A DNA stretch of 21,026 bases from Oscillospiraceae bacterium (lineage in GTDB: Bacteria; Bacillota_A; Clostridia; Oscillospirales; CAG-272). The stretch is from positions 1 through 21,026 of the forward strand of contig SVSO01000025.1 in the NCBI GenBank assembly GCA_015064195.1. The letters run 5' to 3'. This document shows positions 7,611-16,025 of the stretch, piece after piece. The notes below the pieces were generated by a model that saw only the letters and a program-made list of their open reading frames with translations, was not told the origin of the DNA and searched no databases. A program made the translations under genes and the position numbers. Each line of letters opens with the position of its first letter. Position 1 is the first letter of the stretch.

Positions 7611-8498
7611 TTATACAAATAAATTTTCTGTGTTATCCTGCCCGACGAGCTTTTTGATCAGCTCCTCAAGCTCATCCGCATCCCGATAGGAGATGGAGAT
7701 GGTTTTTTTGCGCTTGGTGTGCGAAATTTTCACCTTGCAGCCAATTGCCTGCGTGATTTTTTCTTCAAGCGAGGTGTAATATCCCCGCTCAACTGCTTCA
7801 TTCTCATCCTCCGGCTCATCAGGTGATTCCTCGGTGTTCAGTTTTTTTACAAGCTCCTCGGTGGCACGGACGGAAAGCTCCCGGTCGATGACAAGCTTTG
7901 CCGCATCGGAAATTGTGCCTTTGTCGGAAATTCCCAGCAATGTTCGCGCATGACCGGCGGACAGAGATTTGTCCGATACCAGCGCAAGCACATCTTCGGG
8001 AAGATCCAGCAGGCGCAGTGCGTTGGTGACAGCGGCGCGGCTTTTGCCCACCTGCTTTGCCGCCTGCTCCTGTGTGAGATCGTAGTCGTGAATGAGGGAA
8101 TAGAATCCCTGCGCTTCTTCGATGGGATTGAGATCCTCGCGCTGGATATTTTCGATCAGCGCATATTCGGCGGCTTTTTTGTCATCCGCGTCGAGAATGA
8201 CCACGGGAACTTCGGAAAGCCCCGCCATTTTTGCGGCTCTCCACCGACGTTCGCCGGCAATGATCTGATAAAAATCGGAATTGTCACGGGGGCGGACGAT
8301 AATGGGCTGAATCAGACCGTTGGCCGCGATGGAATCCGCCAGCTGAGACAGTGCTTCCGCATCGAAAACCTTGCGCGGCTGACCCTGACGCGGTTCGATT
8401 TGTGACAGCCGCAGAATGTGTGTCTTTTCCTGTGTATCAAGCGAATTGTCCAGGAATATTGCATCGATTCCCAGACCAAGAGCTTGCTTTTTTGCCAT
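7611..8498 (-). CDS. parB: Chromosome-partitioning CTPase ParB (Spo0J)
   Basis: ParB is a CTP-dependent DNA clamp that loads at parS, spreads along the origin region and recruits SMC. The 295-residue protein has an N-terminal segment with a GLGIDAIF motif that probably contacts ParA (7-15), the CTP-binding domain with GERRWRAA (82-89) and ENIQREDLNP (116-125), and a helix-turn-helix (LTQEQAAKQVGKSRAAVTNA, 141-160). Arg154 and Gly182 (SAGHAR) are of the parS-specific ParB type, unlike the Noc paralogue at 9409-10350. The C-terminal dimerisation part (about 235-295) ends in ENLFV. The gene lies 27 bases after parA and a perfect parS lies upstream at 9392-9407. Confidence 0.96.
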   Translation of the reverse strand: MAKKQALGLGIDAIFLDNSLDTQEKTHILRLSQIEPRQGQPRKVFDAEALSQLADSIAANGLIQPIIVRPRDNSDFYQIIAGERRWRAAKMAGLSEVPVVILDADDKKAAEYALIENIQREDLNPIEEAQGFYSLIHDYDLTQEQAAKQVGKSRAAVTNALRLLDLPEDVLALVSDKSLSAGHARTLLGISDKGTISDAAKLVIDRELSVRATEELVKKLNTEESPDEPEDENEAVERGYYTSLEEKITQAIGCKVKISHTKRKKTISISYRDADELEELIKKLVGQDNTENLFV

Positions 8499-8525
8499 TT
8501 ACTTCACTTCCGTCTGCTGATTTTG

Positions 8526-9287
8526 TCAGGTGCGATCGATTATTTCACGGGCTATGTCCATGTATGCCTGCGCACCCTTGGAATGCTTGTCGTAGTATAG
8601 GATCGGTTCACCGTAGCTGGGGGCTTCGGAAAGCTTCACGTTGCGCACCACGCCGGTCTTGAACAGCTTGTCCGCGTAATATTTCTTCAGCTCGTCCAGA
8701 ACCTGCATGGAAAGATTGAGCCGTCCGTTGAACATGGTGATGAGGATACCGGTGATCTCAAGACGCGGATTGTACAGCTTTTTTACCTGCCGGATGGTCA
8801 GTATCAGCTGAGATAATCCCTCCAACGCGTAGAATTCGCACTGCATGGGGATGATGACACCACTGCTTGCAGTGAGCGCATTGATGGAGAGAATACCGAG
8901 AGACGGCGGACAGTCAATGAAAATGTAATCAAATTCCGCATCCACCTCACTGAGTGCCTGCTTGAGCAGAAGCTCACGCTTTTCCGCATCGATCAGCTCG
9001 AATTCCGCACCGGTCAACGAAATGTGGGACGGAATAACCGAAAGATTCTCAAATTTCGTCCTGACGATGGCTTCTTTTGCTGTGGCGCGGCCGATCATGA
9101 GATCATAAGCAGAGACCTTCACGCTTTTGCGGGGAATTCCCACACCGCTGGTGGAGTTGCCCTGGGGATCGAGATCAACGAGCAAAACACGTTTTCCCAG
9201 CGCGCCTACACAGGCAGCACAATTGACAGCGGAGGTGGTTTTGCCCACGCCGCCCTTCTGATTCGCGAGTGATACGGTATATGCCAT
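8526..9287 (-). CDS. parA: Chromosome-partitioning ATPase ParA (Soj)
   Basis: Soj/ParA is a DNA-binding ATPase that works with ParB in origin segregation; in Bacillus it also regulates DnaA. The 253-residue protein starts with MAYTVSLANQKGGVGKTT, holding the deviant Walker A with signature lysine (KGGVGKTT, 11-18), followed by DLDPQGNST (38-46). The Walker B-type segment FIDCPPSLG lies near 123-131. The length is that of chromosomal Soj proteins without the N-terminal DNA-binding extension of plasmid ParA. A clear GGAGG precedes the ATG and a strong promoter lies at 9325-9353. It is the first gene of parA-parB-serS. Confidence 0.96.
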   Translation of the reverse strand: MAYTVSLANQKGGVGKTTSAVNCAACVGALGKRVLLVDLDPQGNSTSGVGIPRKSVKVSAYDLMIGRATAKEAIVRTKFENLSVIPSHISLTGAEFELIDAEKRELLLKQALSEVDAEFDYIFIDCPPSLGILSINALTASSGVIIPMQCEFYALEGLSQLILTIRQVKKLYNPRLEITGILITMFNGRLNLSMQVLDELKKYYADKLFKTGVVRNVKLSEAPSYGEPILYYDKHSKGAQAYMDIAREIIDRT

Positions 9288-9324
9288 TGTCCGCCTCCGT
9301 GATTAGCGATAATACTACATCTAT

Positions 9325-9353
9325 ATTATATCAGCAAATGCGGAAAAAGTCAA
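9325..9353 (-). promoter_or_regulatory. Sigma-A-type promoter for parA-parB-serS
   Basis: On the - strand TTGACT (353 to 348 in 9300 numbering) and TATAAT (330 to 325) are separated by exactly 17 bases. The start site would fall near 9318, giving a leader of about 30 bases before the parA ATG, too short for a riboswitch or T-box. The parS site lies about 40 bases upstream of the -35 box. Confidence 0.85.
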
Positions 9354-9391
9354 TGGTATTTTGTAAATCTGATATGAAATCTGTCGATCCA

Positions 9392-9407
9392 TGTTTCACG
9401 TGAAACA
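9392..9407. other. parS: parS centromere site (perfect 16-bp palindrome)
   Basis: TGTTTCACGTGAAACA matches the Firmicutes parS consensus TGTTNCACGTGAAACA at all positions. It sits one base downstream of the noc stop codon, between noc and the parA promoter. It is the nucleation site for the ParB clamp and marks the origin-proximal region. Confidence 0.96.
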
Positions 9408-9408
9408 T

Positions 9409-10350
9409 TCACATCGCTTTTTGCGCGGTTCCGGTGGATTTTGGAATGCGGATGGTCAGCTCTATGACATCATCCCCTTCGGTTCGCTGGCTCTCCACGG
9501 GAATTCCTGCCTGCTTGATGATGGATACCGCCTTGTCGATGGAGTTGTAGAAAATGCGGATATCCTTCAGTACGATCTTGCGGGGCGATCTCGGACGGCG
9601 GGAGGATTCATTTTCAGCAAGGAATCGGTCTATGTAGGATTCAGTGGTGGCGACGTTGAGATTGTGCAGGTAGATGTAATCGATGATGCGCAGACGCTGT
9701 TCCACCGATTGGATCTTCAGCAGTGCCCGGGCATGACGTTCGGTGAGGTTGTAAGCGAGGATTTTCTCCCGCTCCGGCAGTGTGAGACGGAGAATGCGCA
9801 GCTTATTTGCAACAAAGGATTGACTGGTGGACAATTGTCGTGCGACCTCCTCCTGCGTCAGATGGTAAAGATCGATGAGGGAGGCGATGGCACTGGCTTG
9901 CTCGAAAATGTTGAGGCTCTCCCGCTGAATGTTTTCGATGATGGCCAGTTCCGCCGATTTTTTGCTGTCCACGTTGATGATGATGCACGGAATCTCCACA
10001 AATCCGATCATTTTGGCGGCGCGGAATCTTCGCTCGCCGGCGATGATCTCAAATGCGGGGCCGTACTGCTCATCCCCGTTGATGCGGCGGACGGTGAGCG
10101 GCTGAAGAATGCCGTAGATCCGGATGCTGTCGGCGAGGCTGATGATGGATTCGTCGTCGAACTGCTTTCTCGGCTGATTGGGATTGGCGATGATGCGGTC
10201 GGCGGGGATCATGTGGATGCGGCCGAATTCATCCTTTTCCATGAAGGCTTTCTCGCGGCGGTTCAGCTCGTCCCACGAATGGCGCAGACGTTCCCGCTCG
10301 GCTTCCAGCTCACGTTTGGCGGAGCTTTTGAAAAAATTGATGCTTGTCAT
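9409..10350 (-). CDS. noc: Nucleoid occlusion protein Noc (ParB family)
   Basis: Noc is a ParB paralogue and CTP-dependent membrane-associated clamp that prevents division over the nucleoid. The 313-residue protein has GERRFRAA (105-112), ENIQRESLN (139-147) and a helix-turn-helix (LTQEEVARQLSTSQSFVANK, 164-183). The positions known to separate NBS-binding Noc from parS-binding ParB read Q177, K183, R188 and R205 (TERHAR), as in Noc (Q, K, K, R), against R and G at the equivalent first and last sites of the neighbouring ParB. The N-terminus (MTSINFFKSSAKR) could form a short amphipathic membrane helix and is followed by a highly charged helix (about 10-40). AAGGAG precedes the ATG at good spacing. 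Upstream is an extended -10 promoter; no terminator separates it from parA, so read-through is possible. Confidence 0.93.
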   Translation of the reverse strand: MTSINFFKSSAKRELEAERERLRHSWDELNRREKAFMEKDEFGRIHMIPADRIIANPNQPRKQFDDESIISLADSIRIYGILQPLTVRRINGDEQYGPAFEIIAGERRFRAAKMIGFVEIPCIIINVDSKKSAELAIIENIQRESLNIFEQASAIASLIDLYHLTQEEVARQLSTSQSFVANKLRILRLTLPEREKILAYNLTERHARALLKIQSVEQRLRIIDYIYLHNLNVATTESYIDRFLAENESSRRPRSPRKIVLKDIRIFYNSIDKAVSIIKQAGIPVESQRTEGDDVIELTIRIPKSTGTAQKAM

Positions 10351-10384
10351 AGGCTTGTCTCCTTTTCAATTTTGAGGTGATACC

Positions 10385-10393
10385 ATCATATCA
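10385..10393 (-). promoter_or_regulatory. Extended -10 promoter for noc
   Basis: On the - strand TGATATGAT fits the TGn-TATAAT extended -10 pattern with one mismatch. No good -35 box is present at 16-18 bases, as is common for extended -10 promoters. The start would be about 25-30 bases before the noc ATG. Confidence 0.55.
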
Positions 10394-10430
10394 CAAAAGT
10401 GCCGTAGAAATGGGCGAAATTTGGAGACAG

Positions 10431-10467
10431 AAAAATAATGCAGCCCGTCGAGGAAACGAACGGGCTG
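10431..10467 (-). terminator. Terminator of the glyA-to-rsmG gene run
   Basis: CAGCCCGT (10441-10448) pairs with ACGGGCTG (10460-10467). On the - strand, the direction of rsmG, the stem is followed by CATTATTTTT, a reasonable T tract. It lies about 35 bases past the rsmG stop and insulates noc, which has its own promoter. Confidence 0.85.
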
Positions 10468-10502
10468 TCGGTTATTGTTTTATTTGACGCGAATTGTTAC
10501 GA

Positions 10503-11237
10503 TTACAGTGGTTTTTTCTTGATTTGTGAGTAATTGCGCGGATAATTTTTCGGCGTCGGGGAAATTTTTTCGATGACTACCATGCACCGCGGATTTTCGT
10601 CTGACGCACTATCGGAAATAAGGGAGAAGCAGTCAGCGCAGCGAAGCTTTCCTCCGAGCTTCCGGAGCGCATTTTCCGCCTCTGTCAGCTCCTCTGCGGC
10701 GTTGGCTTTCATGGCGATAAATGCGCCGCCGGGCTTGACAAACGGGATGCAAAGCTCGCTGAGCACATTCAGTCTGGCAACTGCACGGGCGCAGGAAATG
10801 TCGAAGCGTTCCCGGTATTCCGGATCAAGGGCCAGCTCCTCGGCGCGCGCGGTAATGGCGGTAATATTGCGGATTCCCAGCATTTCCGCCGTTTCGCTGA
10901 TGTAGTGGATGCGCTTGGTGGTGCTGTCGAAGGCAGTGATTCTGAGATCGGGCCGTGCGATGGCCAGCGGAAGAGACGGAAATCCCGCGCCGCATCCCAC
11001 ATCAATGACGGAAGCGTTGTCCGGGATATAGGGCGCGATGGTGAGGGAATCGGCGTAATGCTTCAGAATGATGCCCTCCATGTCCGTGATGGCGGTGAGG
11101 TTCATGTGGGCATTGACCTCCAGCATCCGCTCCGTCAGCGCGAAAAATCGCTCCGCCAGTGCTTCCCCGGCAAAATCGGTCAGCCGGTTTTTCTCCATGA
11201 TCGCCGAGTAAGCGGCAATGAAAGAAGATTTATCCAT
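10503..11237 (-). CDS. rsmG: 16S rRNA (guanine-N7)-methyltransferase RsmG
   Basis: RsmG (GidB) uses S-adenosylmethionine to methylate N7 of a conserved guanine in the 530 loop of 16S rRNA (G527 in E. coli numbering); its loss gives low-level streptomycin resistance in other bacteria. The 244-residue protein has [20 protein letters not shown] (43-62) and the SAM-binding loop [20 protein letters not shown] (77-96), followed by acidic D104. The frame is open 9 codons further to a TTG, but that would place GGAGGG inside the gene; the ATG at 11237 follows GGAGGG at about 10 bases. It overlaps the last 8 bases of mnmG (ATGGATAA), so translation is probably coupled. The C-terminus is basic (IKKKPL). 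Confidence 0.96.
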   Translation of the reverse strand: MDKSSFIAAYSAIMEKNRLTDFAGEALAERFFALTERMLEVNAHMNLTAITDMEGIILKHYADSLTIAPYIPDNASVIDVGCGAGFPSLPLAIARPDLRITAFDSTTKRIHYISETAEMLGIRNITAITARAEELALDPEYRERFDISCARAVARLNVLSELCIPFVKPGGAFIAMKANAAEELTEAENALRKLGGKLRCADCFSLISDSASDENPRCMVVIEKISPTPKNYPRNYSQIKKKPL

Positions 11238-13149
11238 TGTTGCTCTTCCCTCCGTGGTTTGCAAAATAAATGAGCAGGACGGAAATGTCTGCCGGCGAGA
11301 TTCCGCTGATGCGGGATGCCTGTCCGATGTTTGCGGGCTGAAATTTATTCAGCTTCTGCACGGCTTCGAGGCGGATTCCCTTGATCTCGCTGTAATCGAA
11401 AGGCGTGGGAAGACGCTTTTCTTCCAGCTTTGCCGTGCGTGCTACGTCGGACAGCTGACGTTTGATATAGCCGGCGTATTTGATAGCAGTCTCTGCCTGC
11501 AGACGCACACGGTACGGCAATTCCGGCCGCGTCACATCCACTGCCGCCAGCTTGTCGTAGGACAGCTCCGGACGGCGAAGCAGCTCCGCCAGCCGCACAC
11601 CGGTGTGGATGGGCGTGGAATTGTTTTCATCCAGCAGATCGCGCAGGGTGTCACTTGGCGGCACGGAGGTGGACTCCAGCCGCTTGACCTCCGACTTCAC
11701 CTGCTCGCATTCCAGCGAAAATGCCTCCCACCGCGCATCGGAGATGAGGCCCACACGCCGTCCGATGGGTGTCAGACGCTCGGCGGCGTTATCCTGACGG
11801 AGCAGCAGCCGGTATTCCGAGCGGGAGGTCATGATGCGGTAGGGCTCTTTGGTGCCTTTTGTGACGAGATCGTCGATGAGCGTACCGATATAGCTGCTCT
11901 GGCGGGTGAGGATCATCGGCTCATCGCCGCGCAGCTTGAGCACCGCGTTGATGCCGGCCACCAGTCCCTGTGCCGCGGCTTCCTCATAGCCGGATGTGCC
12001 GTTGAACTGTCCCGCGCCGTAAAGCCCGTCGATATCCTTGAATTCCAATGTGGCGTAGAGCTGGGTGGGATCGATGCAGTCGTATTCGATGGCGTAGGCG
12101 GTGCGCATGACCTGTGCATTTTCAAAGCCGGGGAGAGAGTGGAGCATCTGCATCTGCACTTCTTCGGGAAGTGAGGAGGAGAATCCCTGAATGTACATCT
12201 CCTTGGTGTCCCGTCCCATGGGCTCGATGAACAGCTGATGACGCTCCTTATCCGCAAATCGCATCACCTTATCCTCAATACTGGGGCAATAGCGCGGGCC
12301 GATGCCTTCGATCATGCCGGAATAGAGGGGCGAGCGGGACATATTTTGGCGGATGATGTCGTGGGTGGTCTGATTGGTATAGACGATATGGCAGGGGATC
12401 TGCTCGACGCGGTTCAGCGCTTCCCTGTCGGAATCCAGCGAAAACGGGTCAACATAATCGTCGCCCGGCTGAACCTCCAGCTTGGAATAATCGATGGAAT
12501 CCCGGTGAACGCGGGCGGGGGTACCGGTTTTGAAGCGCATCATGGCGATTCCCTCCCGCTCCAGATTGGCGGTCAGCTCGTTTGCGGGCAGCATTCCGTC
12601 CGGGCCGGAGGAATAAGATGCTTCGCCCACGATGATCTTGCCGCGCAGATAGGTGCCGGAGCAGATGATGGCGGCCTTGCAGTCCCACACAGCACCGAGA
12701 TTTGTGATAACGGCGGCGATGCGCTTTCTGCCATTTTCCGTTACGCACCGGATGTCAGTGATCTCCGCCTGAATCAGTCGGAGATTTTCCGTTTCCTCGA
12801 TGGTTTGCTTCATAATGCGCTTGTACGCTGCCCTGTCCGCCTGAATGCGTTTACTGTGAACCGCTGTGCCTTTGCCCAGATTGAGCACCCGGCTTTGGAG
12901 CATCACCTTGTCAGCTGCACGGCCCATTTCACCGCCCAGCGCGTCGATTTCGTAGACAAGATGCCCCTTGCCCGTGCCGCCGATGGACGGATTGCAGGGC
13001 ATATTTCCGATAGCGTCCAGATTGATTGTAAACAGGATTGTGGAAAAACCGAGACGAGCGGCGGCGAGTGCGGCTTCGATGCCGGCGTGACCTGCACCGA
13101 TGACGCATACATCCGCCGAGCCTGCGGAATATTCTGGAATTTTTGTCAT
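11230..13149 (-). CDS. mnmG: tRNA uridine-5-carboxymethylaminomethyl modification enzyme MnmG
   Basis: MnmG (GidA) is the FAD- and NADH-dependent partner of MnmE in wobble-uridine modification of tRNA. The 639-residue protein has the FAD-binding motif [17 protein letters not shown] (18-34), the family blocks [20 protein letters not shown] (about 49-68) and [10 protein letters not shown], and the C-terminal helical MnmE/tRNA-binding domain. A TTG at 13176 is in frame, but no Shine-Dalgarno precedes it, while GAGGG lies upstream of the ATG at 13149 (long spacing, about 15 bases). The family N-terminus supports the ATG. It is separated from mnmE, which lies 9 kb away in opposite orientation, but still overlaps rsmG as in the ancestral order. 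Confidence 0.96.
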   Translation of the reverse strand: MTKIPEYSAGSADVCVIGAGHAGIEAALAAARLGFSTILFTINLDAIGNMPCNPSIGGTGKGHLVYEIDALGGEMGRAADKVMLQSRVLNLGKGTAVHSKRIQADRAAYKRIMKQTIEETENLRLIQAEITDIRCVTENGRKRIAAVITNLGAVWDCKAAIICSGTYLRGKIIVGEASYSSGPDGMLPANELTANLEREGIAMMRFKTGTPARVHRDSIDYSKLEVQPGDDYVDPFSLDSDREALNRVEQIPCHIVYTNQTTHDIIRQNMSRSPLYSGMIEGIGPRYCPSIEDKVMRFADKERHQLFIEPMGRDTKEMYIQGFSSSLPEEVQMQMLHSLPGFENAQVMRTAYAIEYDCIDPTQLYATLEFKDIDGLYGAGQFNGTSGYEEAAAQGLVAGINAVLKLRGDEPMILTRQSSYIGTLIDDLVTKGTKEPYRIMTSRSEYRLLLRQDNAAERLTPIGRRVGLISDARWEAFSLECEQVKSEVKRLESTSVPPSDTLRDLLDENNSTPIHTGVRLAELLRRPELSYDKLAAVDVTRPELPYRVRLQAETAIKYAGYIKRQLSDVARTAKLEEKRLPTPFDYSEIKGIRLEAVQKLNKFQPANIGQASRISGISPADISVLLIYFANHGGKSNNG

Positions 13150-13180
13150 GATCTGTAAAATTATCCCTCTATGCAAAGAA

Positions 13181-13219
13181 GTATTGATGAAATTTATGCA
13201 GGATAAACTTCATCAATAC
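13181..13219 (-). other. Inverted repeat between the WG-repeat gene and mnmG
   Basis: GTATTGATGAA (13181-13191) and TTCATCAATAC (13209-13219) are exact complements; after one mismatch five more pairs extend the stem. It starts 4 bases past the WG-gene stop. On the - strand the following bases are TTCTTTGC, a weak T tract, so this may be a partial terminator that reduces mnmG-rsmG read-through, or a stability hairpin. Confidence 0.6.
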
Positions 13220-13223
13220 TCTG

Positions 13224-14729
13224 TTATTTCTGTACTTTATTGAACAGCTGCCAGCCGGTGCTGCCGTCATATGCGGCCACGATGCCGCCAGATGCGCCGG
13301 AAATGTGATCGAACAGCATGGGAATCACAAAATCTCCCTCCGTGTCGATCATGCCGTATACGCCGTCGATGCCAACCACGGCAAGACCTTCGTTGAACGG
13401 CTCTGCCTCAGTGTAGATCGGCTGTGCGATCCATTTTCCGGTGTAATCCATGAAGCCGTAATATCCGTTTTTCTCCAGCAAAATCATGCCGTTGGAGTAG
13501 GATACCAGATTGTAATCCTTGGGCAGCTGATAGCGCGTGCCGTCCAGTTTCATGAGAAATTCCTCATCCACGGTGATGTCCTTGCTGTTCAGCTCCTCAA
13601 TGTGATATGCATCATACTCCTGATTTCTCATGCGGACAAGGCCGTGATCGAAATAGTAGAAGCCCAGCGATTCCGGGCCGTTTGTGTCGGGCGCCATGTA
13701 GTTGGCGTAGACACGGCGCTTCGAGGAGTTGATATAAACCTTCGTGCCGGAGATCTGGGGATAGAACCACTTCTGCACAAATTTCAGCACGCCCTCGTCA
13801 TCCACCACAGCCGCATAGCCTTCACTGAAATTGTAAGCGGTCTTGTAGCGGTAATTGGTGGTGGGGATGTTGTTCTGACCGTAGGCGAAGTAGCCGTTTT
13901 TGTAAAACCGCTGGAAATTGTTGTCCGATTTGCCGAAATAGGTGGGATAGTTGGCATAAAGTCCACGGTTGTCCGATTCGTCATTGTAATCGCTCTCGAT
14001 GAGCTTGCCGGTCTCGTCGAATCGGAAATATTTCGTGATGGTCACACCGTAGCGGCTCTGGGACGGCTCCTCCGTCTTGAACAGTGCCGCGTCGGAATTG
14101 TCGCGGGTGTAAGCGGGCTTGTACATCCCGATATCGAAGCTGCGCTGGAGCACGGTTCCGTCTGCACGGAGAATGTCAACTGTGCGGCCGTTGTCGATGA
14201 AGATGTAGTCCATGTAGATCTCCACGTGGGGGCGATCCACGGAAACATTGTTGTAAACGGTTGTATAGCCGCTGTCAAGCTCATCCGGAATGCGTTCCGG
14301 AACTGCCACGACCTTTTTGCGCAGGGAAAAATCGTCGCGCAGGGTGGAGGTGGTGTTCAGCAGGGTCAGATACACGCCCTCATCAAAGATGGCATCGGTG
14401 ATGCGATAGCCCCGGGAGACCATGGTGGAGGTGGGATCGAGCGTCGCAAAAAATGCCTCGATCTTCCCTGCCTCATCCTCGATGACCGTCGGATTTTCGG
14501 GCGGCTGCTCTGTATCCGCACCGTTTGTTTCGGGAGCAGTTGTGTCCACCGCAGGCGGCGCGGTATCGTCAGGAGGAATGGGAGCTTCTGCGGCCGTCGT
14601 ATCGGTGGAGGGACGCTCAATGAAGGTGATGTCGTACACACCGCGCTGATAAGCGATGACGGCCACCACCAGAAACGCCATGATGCCCACCGGAATGATG
14701 CGGGCCGCAATTTTTTTCCATGCTTTCAT
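13224..14729 (-). CDS. Membrane-anchored WG-repeat protein
   Basis: This 501-residue protein has a short basic N-terminus and one membrane helix (about residues 11-27, IIPVGIMAFLVVAVIAY). A Thr/Pro/Asp/Glu-rich linker follows (about 38-85), then an extracytoplasmic domain. The C-terminal half carries WG-repeat-type units, seen as YGFMDYTGKWIAQPIYTEAE, YGMIDTEGDFVIPMLFDHIS and a degenerate final STGWQLFNKV. Such repeats probably fold as beta-propeller-like units for binding; no catalytic residues can be named. A GAAAGG sequence lies 11 bases before the ATG. The gene lies 25 bases after rlmH and before mnmG, within a housekeeping run, without obvious functional link to RNA modification. The family assignment rests on the repeats; function is unknown. 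Confidence 0.82.
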   Translation of the reverse strand: MKAWKKIAARIIPVGIMAFLVVAVIAYQRGVYDITFIERPSTDTTAAEAPIPPDDTAPPAVDTTAPETNGADTEQPPENPTVIEDEAGKIEAFFATLDPTSTMVSRGYRITDAIFDEGVYLTLLNTTSTLRDDFSLRKKVVAVPERIPDELDSGYTTVYNNVSVDRPHVEIYMDYIFIDNGRTVDILRADGTVLQRSFDIGMYKPAYTRDNSDAALFKTEEPSQSRYGVTITKYFRFDETGKLIESDYNDESDNRGLYANYPTYFGKSDNNFQRFYKNGYFAYGQNNIPTTNYRYKTAYNFSEGYAAVVDDEGVLKFVQKWFYPQISGTKVYINSSKRRVYANYMAPDTNGPESLGFYYFDHGLVRMRNQEYDAYHIEELNSKDITVDEEFLMKLDGTRYQLPKDYNLVSYSNGMILLEKNGYYGFMDYTGKWIAQPIYTEAEPFNEGLAVVGIDGVYGMIDTEGDFVIPMLFDHISGASGGIVAAYDGSTGWQLFNKVQK

Positions 14730-14754
14730 GCAGCAAAAATCCTTTCGAGTTACG

Positions 14755-15237
14755 CTATTTGTGATACTTTCCGCCGGCGGCGATGTTGAAGGCGCGGTAG
14801 AGCTGTTCCAGCAGAATGACGCGCATGAGCTGATGAGGGAAGGTCATTTCCGAGATGGAAAGACGCATCCGGCAGCTTTTCTTCACCGCGTCCGACAGGC
14901 CGTCCGAGCCGCCGATGATGAGGCAGATATCGGAAAAGCCTTCGTTTGCGATGGTACTGATCCGCTCGGAGAAGGCTTCGCTCGTCATCTGCTTTCCCTC
15001 CACGCACAGCGCGATGGTGTAGGCGCGGGGCGGAAGTGCGGCGAGGATGCGTTCCCCTTCTCTTGTGAGGGCGGCGGAAATTTCCGAGGGGGAGGGCTTG
15101 TCGGGCAGACGCTCCTCCTTGACGGAGATATTATCAATGACACAGTATGCGGACAGCCGCTTTTCGTATTCGGCCACCGCATCGGTCAGGTATTTTTCTT
15201 TTATGGTGCCCACATGGACAATATGTATACGCAGCAT
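14755..15237 (-). CDS. rlmH: 23S rRNA (pseudouridine1915-N3)-methyltransferase RlmH
   Basis: RlmH is a small SPOUT-class methyltransferase that methylates N3 of pseudouridine 1915 in helix 69 of 23S rRNA on assembled 70S ribosomes. The 160 residues match the family length. Visible are LCVEGKQMTSEAFSERI (77-93), the SAM-binding knot segment LIIGGSDGLSD (106-116), the MTFPHQLMRVILLEQLYRA block (131-149) and the conserved C-terminal KYHK. The start lies 2 bases after the walJ-like stop and has no good Shine-Dalgarno, pointing to translational coupling. The neighbouring walJ/yycJ-rlmH linkage is typical of Firmicutes. Confidence 0.97.
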   Translation of the reverse strand: MLRIHIVHVGTIKEKYLTDAVAEYEKRLSAYCVIDNISVKEERLPDKPSPSEISAALTREGERILAALPPRAYTIALCVEGKQMTSEAFSERISTIANEGFSDICLIIGGSDGLSDAVKKSCRMRLSISEMTFPHQLMRVILLEQLYRAFNIAAGGKYHK

Positions 15238-15239
15238 TG

Positions 15240-16022
15240 TTATACCAGCTTGGTCGGCGCGGAGGGTGCGGCCACGGACAGAGATACATCCGTATCCTGT
15301 AAATAACAGAGGGAGGAGTGGTACGCAAGCTCCGGCAGATTGTTTTCCTCGCTCAGATGAGCGAGCAGAATGCGTTTTGTGCCCGATGCGGCAAGGCGGC
15401 TGACCAGCGCGGCGGCGGCTTCATTGGAAAGATGGCCGCGGTTTGAGAGAATGCGCCGCTTCAGCTCATAAGGGTAAGGGCCGCACAGAAGCATATTTTC
15501 GTCGTGATTGGATTCGAGGATGACATTCTCCGCGCCCATGAGAGCATCGGAGATCTCATCGGTCACACAGCCGATGTCTGTCGCCAGTGCCAGCGTATGA
15601 CAGGGCGTGCCGTCGGATACGACATAGCCCACGCTTCCGGCACTGTCATGGGGCGTGATGAAGGAACGCACCTCCAGTGCGCCGACTCTGACGCTGTAGA
15701 CCGGCGGATGAATGACGGCGGCTTGGGCAGTGAATTCGGTCTTTTTTGAGATGAGATGCGCTCTTGCCGACGGTTCGGTGAAATGAACGGGGATGGAATA
15801 TTTTTTGGAGATGACCTCCAGCGCATTCACATGATCGCTGTGCTCGTGGGTGATAAAGATGGCCTTGATGCGGGAAATGTCCGTATCGAGGGCTTTGAGC
15901 GAATCGGAGATGCGCTTGCAGCTGGTGCCGGCATCGATGAGCAGCTCATCCTCGCCGAGCCTCACATAGACGGAATTGCCCTTGGAGCCGGAAGCCAGCG
16001 TATAAACGGAAAACTGTGTCAT
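15240..16022 (-). CDS. walJ: MBL-fold metallohydrolase, WalJ/YycJ type
   Basis: The 260-residue protein is a metallo-beta-lactamase-fold hydrolase of the YycJ/WalJ/VicX group, associated in Bacillus-type genomes with DNA repair or replication and the WalRK region. It starts with the family sequence VYTLASGSKGNSVYV (6-20), followed by LLIDAGTSCK (27-36) and the metal-binding THEHSDH motif (58-64; H59, H61, D63, H64). Further metal ligands are likely H124 (TPHDSAGSVGY) and D149 (ATDIG). The gene starts 3 bases after the preceding membrane-protein gene without a clear Shine-Dalgarno, so coupling is likely. No walR or walK is in the window. The exact substrate is uncertain. Confidence 0.88.
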   Translation of the reverse strand: MTQFSVYTLASGSKGNSVYVRLGEDELLIDAGTSCKRISDSLKALDTDISRIKAIFITHEHSDHVNALEVISKKYSIPVHFTEPSARAHLISKKTEFTAQAAVIHPPVYSVRVGALEVRSFITPHDSAGSVGYVVSDGTPCHTLALATDIGCVTDEISDALMGAENVILESNHDENMLLCGPYPYELKRRILSNRGHLSNEAAAALVSRLAASGTKRILLAHLSEENNLPELAYHSSLCYLQDTDVSLSVAAPSAPTKLV

Positions 16023-16025
16023 AAT

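Noticed and set aside
6268..7689. Long open frame on the + strand opposite serS (473 codons)
   Set aside because: The - strand encodes an intact seryl-tRNA synthetase with motifs 2 and 3; the + frame has no recognisable domain.
9392..9407. Reading the noc-parA palindrome as a catabolite-control or other transcription-factor operator
   Set aside because: It matches the parS consensus exactly and lies between noc and parA-parB, so parS is the better reading.
13305..14789. Long open frame on the + strand opposite the WG-repeat gene (494 codons)
   Set aside because: No Shine-Dalgarno or family motif; the - strand product has a clear membrane helix and WG repeats.
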